Below, piece after piece: positions 47,938 to 59,548 of a stretch of DNA of 64,000 nt. Source of the stretch: Mallotus nudiflorus (taxonomy: Eukaryota > Streptophyta > Magnoliopsida > Malpighiales > Euphorbiaceae); contig CANTUR010000002.1 in the NCBI GenBank assembly GCA_947683625.1, forward strand, positions 9,332,501 to 9,396,500. Direction: 5' to 3'. The translations under genes and the position numbers were made by a program. Position 1 is the first letter of the stretch. Each line of letters begins with the position of its first letter. The notes under the pieces were generated by a model, which saw nothing but the letters and a program-made list of their open reading frames with translations, was not told the DNA's origin and searched no databases.

Positions 47938-50750
47938 ATGAAATTAAAAAATCCAAGAAGAGGGATCAATCTTGAAATTAAGCTATTATTGGGGACAATG
48001 CCTTTTACAAGAGCTTCTTATAGAATAGCTCCTCTTGAGCTAGTTGAGTTGAGAAAGAAATTTAATGAATTAATTGAGGTAGGATTCATTCGTCCTTCTA
48101 CAGCCCCTTTTGGCACATCTGTGCTTTTCTAAAAGAAACAAGATAGGTGTTTTGTGGTTATATATTGATTATTAAGCCCTCAATAAAGTCATTGTAAGGA
48201 ACAAGTACCCTATTCCACTTATAGCTTATGATCTCTTTGATCAATTAGGTAAAGCCAAGTACTGTAGCAAATTGGATTTGAGATTAGGATACCATAAAAT
48301 TTGTATTATAAAAAAGGATAAGGAAAACTACATGTGCAACTTGGTATGGTGCATTTGAATTATTCGTTATGCCTTTTAGACTAATCAATGCTCCTACTAC
48401 TTTTTGTACTCTTATGAATCATGTCTTTCCTAATTATTTGGATAAGTTTTTGGCAATGTACCCAGATGACATTATAGTTTATAATGCAACTATAACAGAA
48501 CATGAAGAGCATCTGCAATTAGTTTTTGAGAAATTAATGTAGAATTAACTTCATGTGAAAAGGGATAAATGTGCTTTTGGGTAAACCGCTATAAAATTCA
48601 TAGGCCATATAATAGAGGAAGGTTGTATCCATATGAACATTAATAAAGTTAAAGTAATTCAGTGGTAGAAAACTCTATTGGTTTAACAAAACTTTATTCC
48701 TTTTTAGGACTTACTAACTACCATAGGCAGTTTATAAAAAGGTATTCAAAGAAGGTACTTCCATTGATAGAGATTTTAAGAAGACCAATAGTTGGAAATG
48801 AACTTACAGTTGTTTAGAAGCTTTTTAATAAAGTGAAGAAGATGCTTCTTAAAGATCTAGTACTTACCATACTAGATATATTGAAACCTTTAAAAGTTCA
48901 AAATTAATGTTTCTAACTTTGCATTAGGCGGGGGTATCAATGTAGGGTAACCACCCTATGGCCTTTTAGAGTATAAAACTAAGTAAAGTAGAGCACCAAT
49001 ACATGACTCATAAAAAAGAGCTATTAGTAGTCCTTCATTTTCTATATATATAGAGACATTATCTATAAGGGTCAAAATTTGTAGTAAGGACTAATAACAT
49101 GATATCAACTATTTCTTAACTCAACTAAAGTTGAATCTAAGATAGGTATAATGGCAGGAACATTTGGTTGAATTTGATTTCCATTTAGAATATAAGCCTA
49201 GGAAGAGCAATAAAGTGACAAATCCATGAAGCCATAATGTTGAATTAGCAGTAATAAAATAATTAGCTCATTTACCATGAGTCACGTAGGGACTTCCATC
49301 TAAGATCAGATCAAATGCAATTCAGGAAAAGACCTATAAATTATTGCTTTAATCAACCTAGCAAAGCAAGGGAACACAAGGTAATTCTTATGGGAGAAGA
49401 TCTTCTAATTACTAGTAAGTATCATTATACGTACCCAAATTTGGAAATTTATGGAAGTTGCTAATTCAAGAATGTCATAACACCTTGTGGGCAGGCCACT
49501 TTGAATGACAATGAACATTGGCTCTTTTGGCACATAATTACTATTAGCCTAAAATGGAAGATGATTTTTGAATGTACATAAAGATATGCTAATTTGTCAA
49601 TAAGATAAAACTGATAAACAAAAGATAGTAGGTTCATTAGAACTCTTACCAATACCTAGTTAGCCCTAAAAGAACTATCACTTTTCATTATTGGCTTACC
49701 ACAAGTGGAGGAGTATGATTCCATTTTGGTGGTTATTGATCAATTCTCTAAGTACAACACCTTTATCCTAATGCCAAAATTTAGTTCCTTAGAAGATATA
49801 TTAGGGCCTTCTTTAAACATGTGGTGGAGTACTAGGGAGTGCTTAAGAGCATAATTAACGATTAGGATGGATGATTTTTGGAAACTTTCTAGGCAAAGCT
49901 TTTTTGACTTTTTGCTCATGCCTAGATATGTTGACTAGTTACCACTCATAGACAAATGGACAAACATAAAAGATTTAATGGTTTCTTTGAAGAATACTTG
50001 AGAAATTTCATCAACTTAAACAAAAAGAATTAGGCATCATTGGTAGATATGGCACAATTTTGTTTAGACTCACAAAAGAGCTATAATATTAATAAATTCC
50101 CATTTGAGATTGTAATAAGGAAACAACCTTTATAGCCACACTATCTAGAGGGTCTATATAAAGAAAAGAATCCAAAGGCTTATAAAATTTTTAAAGAGTA
50201 GAGATAAAATAAAGAAATAGCTTAAGCACACTTGGAGAGAGCATCCTAGTGAATGAAATATTGGACAAACTTAAATCGTAGGCCACAAGAGTTCTAAGTT
50301 GGAGACATGGCTAATAAGGCTACTCCTAGAACAAGTTTGATTGCACAATAAAAATAGGAGATTGCTGAGGCTATACAAAGGTCCTTTCCCTATTATTGCA
50401 AGAGTAAAGTCAGTCAAATCTTGTCTTTCATATAAGCAATCTTTAGCCCTATCATGTAGATAAAGAATACACTAGTCAAAACCAAGTAAAGAGAATAGTG
50501 TAATAATGTGGCCTATGAGACTTTACTCTTGCAACAATGTAGTCAAAACCTTTAATCTCCAAGGCAACCAATAATGAAAATAGTATAAGAGATCCTAATA
50601 GCTTCCAATTAGTGTAAATATAAGGAGTACTTAGTGAAGTGAAAAGGCCAAAGTAAGGAAGAGAACAACTAGAAGAAGGAAGAAGATCTTCAAACATTCA
50701 AGTACAATATTGAGTAGTTTATCGAGTTACAGTCGACAAAGGGCATTAAC
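47938..50750 (+). pseudogene. chromovirus RT-RNase H-integrase remnant
   Basis: 47938-48132 reads through the RT start (PFTRASYRIAPLELVEL and EVGFIRPSTAPFG). Then ALNKVIVRNKYPIPL and KLDLRLGYHKI near 48180-48300. RNase H traces follow near 48930 (NFALGGG) and 49080 (VVRTNN). Integrase traces (HDTLWAGHFE, YYWPKMEDDF) are near 49470-49570 and the core continues to about 50130. Order and motifs match plant chromoviruses such as Reina/Tekay. Stops and frameshifts occur throughout. Confidence 0.85.
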
Positions 50751-50755
50751 TTCTT

Positions 50756-50768
50756 AAGTGGGGGAGAA
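50756..50768 (+). promoter_or_regulatory. polypurine tract of the chromovirus
   Basis: AAGTGGGGGAGAA abuts the LTR start TGTCAAAGG. Confidence 0.8.
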
Positions 50769-51172
50769 TGTCAAAGGGAAGCATTTTAATGTCTTAAGGG
50801 AATTTTAAACCTTTCAAATTTTATTTTATTTAACATAATTTTAGGGGTGTGATGGTTGGATCATTTTGACGTCTACTCCTACTAACTCTTATTGTTCTCT
50901 TTATACTTTTTAGGGGAGAGTGACTATTGATCAGGGGTGTCTAGCGAGGATATAGTCACCTTCCAAGGTATGTACATACCCTTCTCTCTTACAAGTTTCC
51001 CCTTATTGACTCATTGGATGAATAGTAGCTTGAATCGATGTAATTCTTTTTATGATGAATGACAAAAGTAGTCGCAATTATACTTACCTATTCTCGTGGT
51101 TGGCTTGTTAAAAGATGTTCTAAACAAGTGCCCTACGGTCCCTTTTGTGAAGCTTTTTGAGGGCCCATGACA
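50769..51172 (+). repeat. 3' LTR of the chromovirus
   Basis: Starts TGTCA and ends TGACA, perfect inverted termini, giving about 404 bp. No partner LTR is in the window, so the right edge rests on the termini alone. Confidence 0.65.
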
Positions 51173-51270
51173 CCTTACACACTCTCCTCCTCTTACAATT
51201 CAATTCTCTCTTCCCTGCTAGTTGCTACCATCCCTCCCATCAAATAGGACAACGTATAAAGTGGTAATTT

Positions 51271-51701
51271 GGTATGTAATCGAGTCAATCTGACTCGCAA
51301 GCTACTTGGAATTAACTCGAAAAAAATTGAAAATCGACTCGATTATTATCGAGTTAAGCTCAAGTTTGAGCTACTTGAGTAGGATGTTAAGGCGAGCTCG
51401 AACTCTTTAATATTTGATTCGATAGGCTAGCAAGTCTAATTAAGTCTAATTGAGCTTGTGCATATTTACCATTTTCCCTTTTCGTTTTAATATAATTATA
51501 AAAATATCTTATAGAATCAAATCAAGTTTGATTTCAAGTCAAGGTCATATATATATATATATATATATATCATTTAATCAAGTTAAGATTGATTTATGAA
51601 GATGAAGCTCAATCAAGTATAAGTCAAAAATGAGTTTTATAATCGAGTCAAACTCAAGCCTGGTCTGACATTGTGTTAACTTAACTTGATTTGATTACAC
51701 C
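51271..51701. mobile_element. MITE-like TIR element (GGTGTAAT family), copy 2
   Basis: The left end GGTATGTAATCGAGTCAATC is inverted at the right end (GGTGTAATCAAATCAAG read on the minus strand). CGAGTTAAGCTC-type motifs fill the interior, as in the copy at 7482-8404. An (AT)n run lies at 51547-51570. Target duplication not clear. Confidence 0.5.
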
Positions 51702-52037
51702 TTTAGTGGCACATTCTACCTTGAACTATCATCTAGGTGTAATTAACCCTAAATTTAATTTTTTGAATTATTCCATTCAACAAGATTTCAATTTTGGCAA
51801 TTTACCTCTAGAAGGAGCCAAGCTAAATAAAGTTTTTGTGCAAATTTAGTTCATTTATAATCATGTCACACTTAAATTAAATCTACTGTAACATTTGATA
51901 TCCGTGAGCTATTTGGGAGTTTAAACATGATAAAAGAAATGTTTAAAAATACAAAAAATAAATTAAAAATAATTTTTTTTAATTAGTCAAATTTTGTATG
52001 ATTTAAGCTAAATTAATATAAAAATTCAACCATGTGA
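51702..52037. other. intergenic DNA upstream of INTS3
   Basis: AT-rich, no ORF or repeat recognised. It contains the presumed distal promoter of INTS3, without an identifiable motif. Confidence 0.45.
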
Positions 52038-52859
52038 ACAGCTCGTCCCCTTCTCCCCTAGCGAACAGAATCAGCGCTGCCTGTCCTCTTGAGCAACGAC
52101 CGTTGTCTCTCGCAACCAACATAGTGCATCTTGCTGCTGAAATCACGACAAGATATCTCTCTCATCTTCTTCTTTAAACTTACCTTTGAACCAATTCAAC
52201 TGTTTAAATAAAAAAAAAAAAAAAAACATCAATAGGCGATTCAAAACCCATATCCACCATCATCATCCATCCTCATTATTTGGTAATTGGAGAGAACGTA
52301 TATTCATCCCCACTATTCTTGCAGCTTTATTCTTAATTATTTTTAAATTTTGTTGCTTTAGTAGCCAGCACCCAGTTCTTGGTAAATTGATAAAGTTGGA
52401 ATCATATTGTGCAAGGATTGTTGGTGGAGAAGTTGGGTTGGTTTGATCTCCTTTCTATGTAGAGGTTCTAGTGGTGATTCTTGTTTTCGCTTTGGTACTC
52501 AATACCCTATGCTGTATCAATTATTATTCCCTTCATTTTCTTTTAATCTTGTTGCTGTTATTTGATTTTTTTTTTTGCATCTCTATTCTTAATCATGTTT
52601 TTCTAATCTTCCTGTAATTGTTAATTGGTGGCAGTGGACAACGGTGGTTTCGGAGCTTGCAGCATTAGGCTTCCGAGTCAGATGTCGCTTCTGACTCCCA
52701 ACTTCACATGCTTGCGGTAAAGAAGTGAGGCTATCTTCATAACAGAATTCAATTCAACTGTCAAACGTCGTTTACAGCTCTCTCTTTATCATCCATCTCA
52801 TATTCTATTTTGAAAATGCTAGTTTCAGTTCTCTTCTGTTGTATTAGTTAAATTGCATC
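52038..52859 (+). promoter_or_regulatory. presumed 5' leader of the INTS3 gene with 5'-UTR intron(s)
   Basis: A GC-richer stretch begins near 52038 (AACAGCTCGTCCCC), as expected for a transcribed leader. Possible splice sites are a donor after CCCAGTTCTTG near 52380 and an acceptor at GGTGGCAG near 52634, but these are inference. An A run is at 52208-52226. The ORF at 52186-52446 has no family motif. Confidence 0.4.
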
Positions 52860-55835
52860 ATGACCTCAAAGCTACTTAAAATTGGCAATCATGAGGCCAA
52901 AAACCCCCTCGAACTCTCTTTAATGCAGGCCTTTGAAGAGCTTCAACCTAAATTAAAGCCCCCATTTCCCCTGGCTATTCCAACCCCACAAGAATATTTA
53001 CACCTCAACAAGGCCATTCTTTATGGGGTTTTAACTGACACCCAGTTGGCCAAAACTTATGTTAAGTATCTACATGCTCTTGTCTATGATGGGTATGCCT
53101 ATTTTGTTGGTTTGATTGTTAAACTAGTTAATGATTTGTATGTTAAGCTTCTTGACTCTGTTAGGCATCAATTGATTTGGGCTGCTAAGGAAATGTTTAA
53201 TGTTTTAGGAGTTGGTTTTGATGGATTGTTTGTATCTTTATTGAGACAAATTATTGGTGGTGATGTTAGTGACAAGAATTTATGGTTATGTTTTGAATTG
53301 GTTAGCATTTGCTCGAGTAAATTTAATTGTTTACTTGAAGAAGGGCCAATGGTTTTGGCTAGTGCACTTTATGTATATCTTAGGTTATTAGCTGATCATT
53401 GTGGATTATCAAACAATGTGAAATTAGAGTCATTGAAAATATTGGAGGTTGAGTTTTGTGTCAAGATGTTGAGAGAGCAATTTCATTTATGTATGAAGAT
53501 TGGGAGGGACCTTATTAGACTACTCCAAGATTTGGTTCACGTCCCTGCTTTTCGAGCTATTTGGAAGGATTTGGTGCTGAACCCAAGTGAGTTTAGGACA
53601 TCAGAATTTTCAGATATTTCTCAACTATACTGCTGTAGAACTTCAAGTCGTTATTTTTTGCTTCGGATCTCTCCAGAAATGGAAACCCAGTTAAGGTTTT
53701 TGCTCACGAATGTGAAGTTTGGGAGTCAGAAGCGGCATCAGTCATGGTTTGCTAAGAAGTTTCTTTTTGGACCAGAGAGAGAGACTCTCATAGTTGATAT
53801 TATTCGTTTTATTTGTTGTGCACACCACCCATCCAATGAAATTATTCAGAGTGAAATTATACCTAGATGGGCTGTTATAGGCTGGCTGTTGAAATATTGT
53901 AGAAAGAATTATGTTCAAGCCAATGTGAAGTTGGCCTTATTTTATGACTGGCTTTTCTTTGATGAAAGAACTGATAATATAATGAATATTGAACCAGGAA
54001 TGCTATTAATAGTATGCTCAATGCCTAAATATATTGACATGACCCGCTCTCTTCTTGAGTTTTTGTTGCTTCTCATGGAAAATTATGATGTGGATCGTCC
54101 GTATGTTATTTTAAAGGGTCTGTCGTCAGCTTTCAATGTATTGGTTAAAAAAGGAGTAGTTCACTCACTGGATGTTTTGACATCATGTGATGCACTTTCT
54201 CCTTTACTGAAAGATAAACTTAGGACGCTATGGTCTAATTTGAAAGTGGGAGATACTAGCAGACCACAACAAGCCAATCCTCCTCACTACTCTCCACCAC
54301 ATTTGAGTTTTCAAGATCAGTCTGGTCTTGAAACTCCAATACCATCTCCAGAACAATCTTCTGTGTGTAAAGTGGAAGTTAGATCTAAAACTGCAGCTAT
54401 TGATACTTCTGTTACTCATCCAGATGCCTTGGTTAACTGTTCATCCATTAGCACCAATGACAGTCAAGTTGATAAAATAGAAAGCTTGTTAAAAAGTCTG
54501 GCTGATGCCATAATCAAGTCAAGTACAACATGTCTTCAGATTCTGGAAGCAATTTTTCTATCAATTTTTAGTCTGGATGACCAAGGACCGGTGCTCATTT
54601 CAGTTTCTCCTGAATCTTTATGTTCAAGAATAGCAAGTCAATTTGAATCAAGCGGCTACAAATTATTTGTTCCCTTTGATAGCAGTTCCAGAGATCCTTA
54701 TTTGGGCTATGATATTAGCTCTGCCACAGACTTAATTATTCGTATGTTCATATTTTCACAGCATGAGAAGATGCAAAGAATGCTTTTTTTCTGGTCAAGG
54801 AACAGTTTTCCAGTAGGAGCATGTATATTATCATATGCATCACGGCTAGCTTATGATGCATATGTAGCAGGTTACTCAGGAAATGCCGTGTCTGACAACT
54901 TGTCTAAATCATGCAAGCCAGGAATGCCATTATTGGCCTTCCATATTGCTGGTTATTCTTCTTTTCCTAATGCCAGAATAGAACATGATCATGAAGGCAT
55001 TGTTTCTTTGTCTGAATTAGATAAGAAATTTGTTTTGAAGTTGGTGGAAAATGCTTTTACTGCTTACAAGAGTTTTCTTGAATATTCTGAAAATATCTTG
55101 CAAAATGAAGATGGTACACCTCTGTCAAAGCTCCTCTTGTTGGACATAGTTTCATGTTCTCAATGGGAAAAAGTAAAAGCAAAGTTTTTATTCTCTAGTG
55201 TCTTCTGTCATTTGGCTGAGCTGTGCATTGGTGAGGACAAGATTATCAGATTACTTATTAGTCAGCTGGATCATGCTGATCTTGTTGAAATACAGTTTGA
55301 GATTGGGTTGAAGAAATTTTCGATGTTTGGGGAAAGCAGTGAAACCATTTTCCCGTTAATGAAGAAAACACTTCATTGGGATCCTCTGGAGCAGCATAAA
55401 TTCTGGGGCTTAATTAGATCTGAGCTTGTAGTCTCCAAGATTCAGGTGGAGAAAATCGTTTTACAATTTCTCTGCTGTGATGATCTTGATGCAAATATTA
55501 GTGCCATTGCAGTTGGAGGTCTTCTTACATTGTGCAGTTGCTGTGCACCCACTTCCGAGCTTGTTGGGGCAGTCATGTTACTACCTGATTATGTGTTCCA
55601 GGACTTTGCTGCCACAGTGTTGGCTACATGGGTTTCATCTAATCCTTCAATGCTATTTGACAGCTTGGCTAAATTTTCGGAAGAGCTTGGCAAGAAGAAT
55701 GGCCATGGCTTTGGTTCAGCTGGGATTACAATTAATCATTCAGCAGTTCTGTGGTTATTGAATCATTTTACTGCACAAGGGATGAATGCCTCAGATATAT
55801 TGAGCAATTTTTCGTCAAGTATCTCCAATGGATAA
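52860..55835 (+). CDS. INTS3: Integrator complex subunit 3 homologue
   Basis: An uninterrupted 991-codon ORF starting MTSKLLKIGN and ending FSSSISNG. Residues 40-135 have the conserved INTS3 N-terminal pattern: PTPQEYLHLNKAILYGVL, then the basic-aromatic VRHQLIWAAKEMFNVLGVGF and LLRQIIGGD. A helical-repeat body continues to about residue 470 (FGPERETLIVDIIRFICCAH, WAVIGWLLKYCRKN). Then comes a Ser/Pro-rich linker (about 470-550), then a C-terminal helical domain with SQHEKMQRMLFFWSR and ALHW-like segments. Length is close to human INTS3 (about 1040). The Integrator is a nuclear RNA polymerase II-associated complex that cleaves snRNA 3' ends and attenuates transcription; INTS3 also links to ssDNA-binding SOSS proteins in animals. 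No stop or frameshift is seen, so the gene is probably functional. The coding region lies in one exon. Confidence 0.93.
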   Translation: MTSKLLKIGNHEAKNPLELSLMQAFEELQPKLKPPFPLAIPTPQEYLHLNKAILYGVLTDTQLAKTYVKYLHALVYDGYAYFVGLIVKLVNDLYVKLLDSVRHQLIWAAKEMFNVLGVGFDGLFVSLLRQIIGGDVSDKNLWLCFELVSICSSKFNCLLEEGPMVLASALYVYLRLLADHCGLSNNVKLESLKILEVEFCVKMLREQFHLCMKIGRDLIRLLQDLVHVPAFRAIWKDLVLNPSEFRTSEFSDISQLYCCRTSSRYFLLRISPEMETQLRFLLTNVKFGSQKRHQSWFAKKFLFGPERETLIVDIIRFICCAHHPSNEIIQSEIIPRWAVIGWLLKYCRKNYVQANVKLALFYDWLFFDERTDNIMNIEPGMLLIVCSMPKYIDMTRSLLEFLLLLMENYDVDRPYVILKGLSSAFNVLVKKGVVHSLDVLTSCDALSPLLKDKLRTLWSNLKVGDTSRPQQANPPHYSPPHLSFQDQSGLETPIPSPEQSSVCKVEVRSKTAAIDTSVTHPDALVNCSSISTNDSQVDKIESLLKSLADAIIKSSTTCLQILEAIFLSIFSLDDQGPVLISVSPESLCSRIASQFESSGYKLFVPFDSSSRDPYLGYDISSATDLIIRMFIFSQHEKMQRMLFFWSRNSFPVGACILSYASRLAYDAYVAGYSGNAVSDNLSKSCKPGMPLLAFHIAGYSSFPNARIEHDHEGIVSLSELDKKFVLKLVENAFTAYKSFLEYSENILQNEDGTPLSKLLLLDIVSCSQWEKVKAKFLFSSVFCHLAELCIGEDKIIRLLISQLDHADLVEIQFEIGLKKFSMFGESSETIFPLMKKTLHWDPLEQHKFWGLIRSELVVSKIQVEKIVLQFLCCDDLDANISAIAVGGLLTLCSCCAPTSELVGAVMLLPDYVFQDFAATVLATWVSSNPSMLFDSLAKFSEELGKKNGHGFGSAGITINHSAVLWLLNHFTAQGMNASDILSNFSSSISNG

Positions 55836-58600
55836 GCTACACATGCATCATGGTGGAGTGAAGGTGTGATTATGATCTGGTCATATTATATAGTAAGCAC
55901 CTGATCTGAGATCAACTTGATATGGTATGTGATTTTGTTTTGAATTTAGAATTAATTGTAAGATATCTTATGAATTTGAACTGATATTTGCAAATTCTGT
56001 ATTTTTGTTTAGTATATGATGATGAGGATTAATTTGGGTATCATAATAGTGCTGTCAATTATTGATTGACCTTGGGGGCTTGATATTTAAGTTTTTGCAA
56101 ATTTTACCTTTATGTGCCAGCTAATAGGCTCAAATATTTTCTTAACAACTTTCGTCATTCGATTTTATGGGAAGTGGCTGCAGTTTTGACTGAGACACAC
56201 AGGTGTTTGACAGGCATTAACAATGATGCATACTGCAATATGTGACTTCAAACTATTGTTTTTTGAGGCAGGTGCTATTAAAATCAATTCCAGCTGATTA
56301 GTGTGTGCCTAATTGGCCTCATCATCTGATACTGCTCTGAAAATAATATCTTCTACCGCACTTAAGTAGCAGGACATCATGGTGTCTTTCAGTCGTGTTG
56401 GGTGATTTATAAGTTGGGCACAAAATCTAAAATCACTGTTTGTTTTATTCACAGCATGTTCAACCAGAAATTGTTTTTCTGGTACGAGGCACACAACCTT
56501 ATCTATTTTGTTCAATTACTTTCATTTCCTACTAGAATTGCTATGTTAGGAATTAATTGTTACTTTCAGGATGATAAATTTTGATATGGTTCTCAGGAAG
56601 ATAGGAAAAACATTGTAGACTAGACCACTTATCTATAATTACCTCTAGTTGATGATCAAAAATATAAAACTTACCTCTAGGCAGCACACTCTTATAATCA
56701 GTATAAAATTAATTTTATACATTGCAAGTCAACCTTGATTTTCCATGCTCACTTTACCACAGTTCTCTCTTTCATGGTACGGCAGGAAATTATTTGCACG
56801 GTTTAGTAAATTGTTTATATGCTCATGCAAGTGAGTGAATTGTTCATTGCAATTAAAATTATTGTCCAGAGCTAACCAGAGCTGACACAAAGCTGGCCGA
56901 AATGGTCAAATGATAAAAATTTACTTCATGAATCATCATCCATAAGAATTGCTCAGCATGAATTTTATTTGTGATTTTTTTTTATAAAAAAATCTGTTCC
57001 TGCTACAACCTAGCATTCCTTAATCACTATTTTTGCCATTATCCAACATTAATTCAATGGAAGCTGCAGGAACACCAATTGTTTTTCTAGTACACAATAG
57101 CAGGTACTTGATTATTCTGAATACCTTTTTCTGCAGTCATTCACTTTCATTTCTGAAAATGTTGGTCCATCTATGTCCTCGCATTAATGTGCTTTTATTA
57201 ATGTCCTATTCTTCATAATGTGCTTTTATTAATGTCCTATTCTTCATACTATTCATTATCTGATATTGTAGTGTATGACTATGAGTACTAAGTAGTTATT
57301 GCATCTCTTTGACATATAAAAATTTATCATAATGTTATGATCTGATGGTCTTTTCTTTGTTTAGCAGATCTTATTCTCCCTGGAGTATATTTCCTTCTTT
57401 TTGTGGTTCAGTGCATGCTTCATTCTCTCAAGTCTACAAGTGTGTACGTGGTGGTCATTCTAATGTGATGGCAATATATGCCTAACTCTGCCCTCTTGGT
57501 TCTATTAGCTCATCGAGCCAAGTTTTTGGTCATTATAAGGGTGAGTAGTGCTTGATGAAATTTTTTATTTTGGGTGGATGGTGTCCTTCATGGTGGATAA
57601 CGCACAGCCATAGTAACCAAGAAAGAGAGATTTTTTCTTGTCGAAGGAATTGGGTGGTAGGCTTGAGGGGGTAGATTTTGATGTTTGCTCTGCAAACTTG
57701 TTAGTGACCTTGGTAATATAAAAATTAAGCTAGTAGCAGGACCAGTTTACCACCATGCCTCTGATTGAACATTCTGTTCATCTTCCCACACATGGGAAAT
57801 TGATGCTTTTAGAAATAAAATAAATCATTGGGTTTCATAAAAGATTTAATCAGCCAATAGAAGGTATGGATGCCTCACCTCTCTTGTGTACCGTAGCACA
57901 AAGCAACTCTAATTATTCTCTGATGAGTTGTTTACATATTAGCTCATTTGGTTTTCTGAAATGTATGACCAAAGCGTGGACTGTGGAGTCTGGCATACTG
58001 CTGCACAGTTGTAGCAGAAGCCACAGTTCTGGAAATGCTGTTTACTTGGTGAGATGGATATAAAAGTCAGCTTGGATTTGGTGATAAGGAAGCATAATGC
58101 TATGCATCGATGCCCTGTTCAAAGGCAACAAGAAAAGGTGTTATCTGAATGTTTACATTGGTAGACCAATTATTTGCCTTCAGTCAGGTGCAGCAGGTTT
58201 CCATCCAAACAGTTTAGAGTTGATAAATTTTGTTATACTTTTGTTTATAGTTTATGAATGAGTATAGCATGGTTGAGGATTAGGTCCTTGCATTGGTTAT
58301 TACGTGCAGGGATTTTGTCTGTCTGATGGACCCATTTGCAATAATAGTGTATAACCATAAATATAGTTTGCAGAAATCTGGGCAACTGTGTAGGTTGCTT
58401 TTGGTGCATAGAAATAATAAAATAGCCGCAGTATAACCGAGACAAAGATAATATACAAATTTTTTTATTACATATGAAAAATCCTGGGAACTCGAATTTT
58501 TCTCCGCTCACATTGACATGTTTGATTATACCACATGCGAATGTTTATAGCAGCAGCCATTGTGTCTTTATTGATGCCAGTTTCAATGCAGCCCATTATC
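55836..58600. other. INTS3 3' UTR and intergenic DNA
   Basis: The first few hundred bases are probably the INTS3 3' UTR. Beyond that I see no gene or element. Short ORFs (56309-56584, 57033-57218, 57866-58063, 58245-58511) lack family motifs. Only a small tandem duplication at 57186-57247 stands out. Confidence 0.6.
57186..57247. repeat. perfect 31-bp tandem duplication
   Basis: The 31-bp unit beginning AATGTGCTTTTATTAATGTC occurs twice in a row without a mismatch, indicating a recent slippage event. Confidence 0.9.
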
Positions 58601-58619
58601 ATCAGATGTGCAGAACCAA

Positions 58620-59548
58620 ACCCTTAAAAATCAAAATACTTCTGTAATCTTTCATCATTGAAGACTAACTGAGCAAGTGGAGTCTTGTCTTCCCAAGTCC
58701 TCCCATGCTACATATAGAATGCAAAGTACGATCTTTTTCTATATTGGACACCACCATTCTGATAAACTCCTCGATCTCCTTCTTTCTTCCTAGAATTTCT
58801 GACTTGTTAACAAGTGAACTGCTCAGTCGCTAATCCAAGACACCGACTTGTCTGTTGTCCCTGAGTACTTCCTAACTTAATGGGAACTTTTGATTTTCAC
58901 TAGCAATAACATCTAACTTCTACCAAACACTTTTTGGGTTGGTGAGAGCCAAGAAACAGGAAATTAAGGCAATGAAAAATGTCTTGAACTCTCACACAAT
59001 TTCTTTAATCTTTGCTCTTTATATAGCAGCAATTTTACAACTTTCACCAAGTCTAAAGTTGGATATTACTTGCTTTTGTAGAAATTAAAAAAAAATCATA
59101 CCTATAAACATGTTGATCACAATGACCAACTAAACTGGACTAACAAACTAAATTCTTCAACTAACGATCTAAGCTTCATTAGCTTAAACAACAATCTTCA
59201 ATTTATGGGTCATCTTTACTCCAATAACAATTGGGTTCTGAATAGGAAAGGAGGATCTTACTCTACTTTTCAAATTTCTTGGCATTGAGCGTGTATGGCA
59301 AAATCATCAATAAGATCATCTACGTTATAATCTGCATCCTTGAGCTCTCTCAGTCATTTCATGATAGCCTCAGTCTTCCCCTGCTTCTCTTGTGCATCAT
59401 ATAGCACACCTTGGACAACAGTGGAGGTGCTTTGAAGAGTATTGAGCTTAGTTATGAACTTGCAAACAATTGCAAACTCATCAAGAACTAAAATATTCTA
59501 GTTTGTCAAGATTGTACTTGCAAGAGCTGGAAGAAGTGCATCAACTAT
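58620..59548 (-). pseudogene. CC-NBS-LRR disease-resistance gene fragment
   Basis: On the minus strand from 59548 (start codon now ATA) the reading VDALLPALASTILTN, then LNTLQSTSTVVQGVLYDAQE and LKDADYNVDDLIDDFAIHAQ, is the Rx-type coiled-coil domain of CNL proteins. Stops replace a residue after ILTN and the Trp of the MK-LREL stretch. After an unrecognised stretch (about 58945-59270), KLDVIASENQKF, SSLVNKSEILGRKKEIEEFI and the P-loop SMGGLGKT (about 58684-58710) follow. The fragment ends near YFDF at about 58620. Most of the NB-ARC domain and all LRRs are missing. CNL proteins are cytoplasmic immune receptors. This is a dead 5' piece. Confidence 0.85.

Larger units (their letters stand above)
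47931..51172 (+). mobile_element. 5'-truncated Ty3/gypsy chromovirus
   Basis: Plus-strand pol remnants from just upstream of RT through integrase, then a PPT and a 3' LTR. Gag, protease and the 5' LTR are absent. The left edge meets the outer Tat LTR abruptly, so it was lost by deletion or illegitimate recombination. Confidence 0.82.

Noticed and set aside
56309..56584. Paired ORFs downstream of INTS3
   Set aside because: Short, overlapping on opposite strands and without motifs; probably UTR or intergenic noise.
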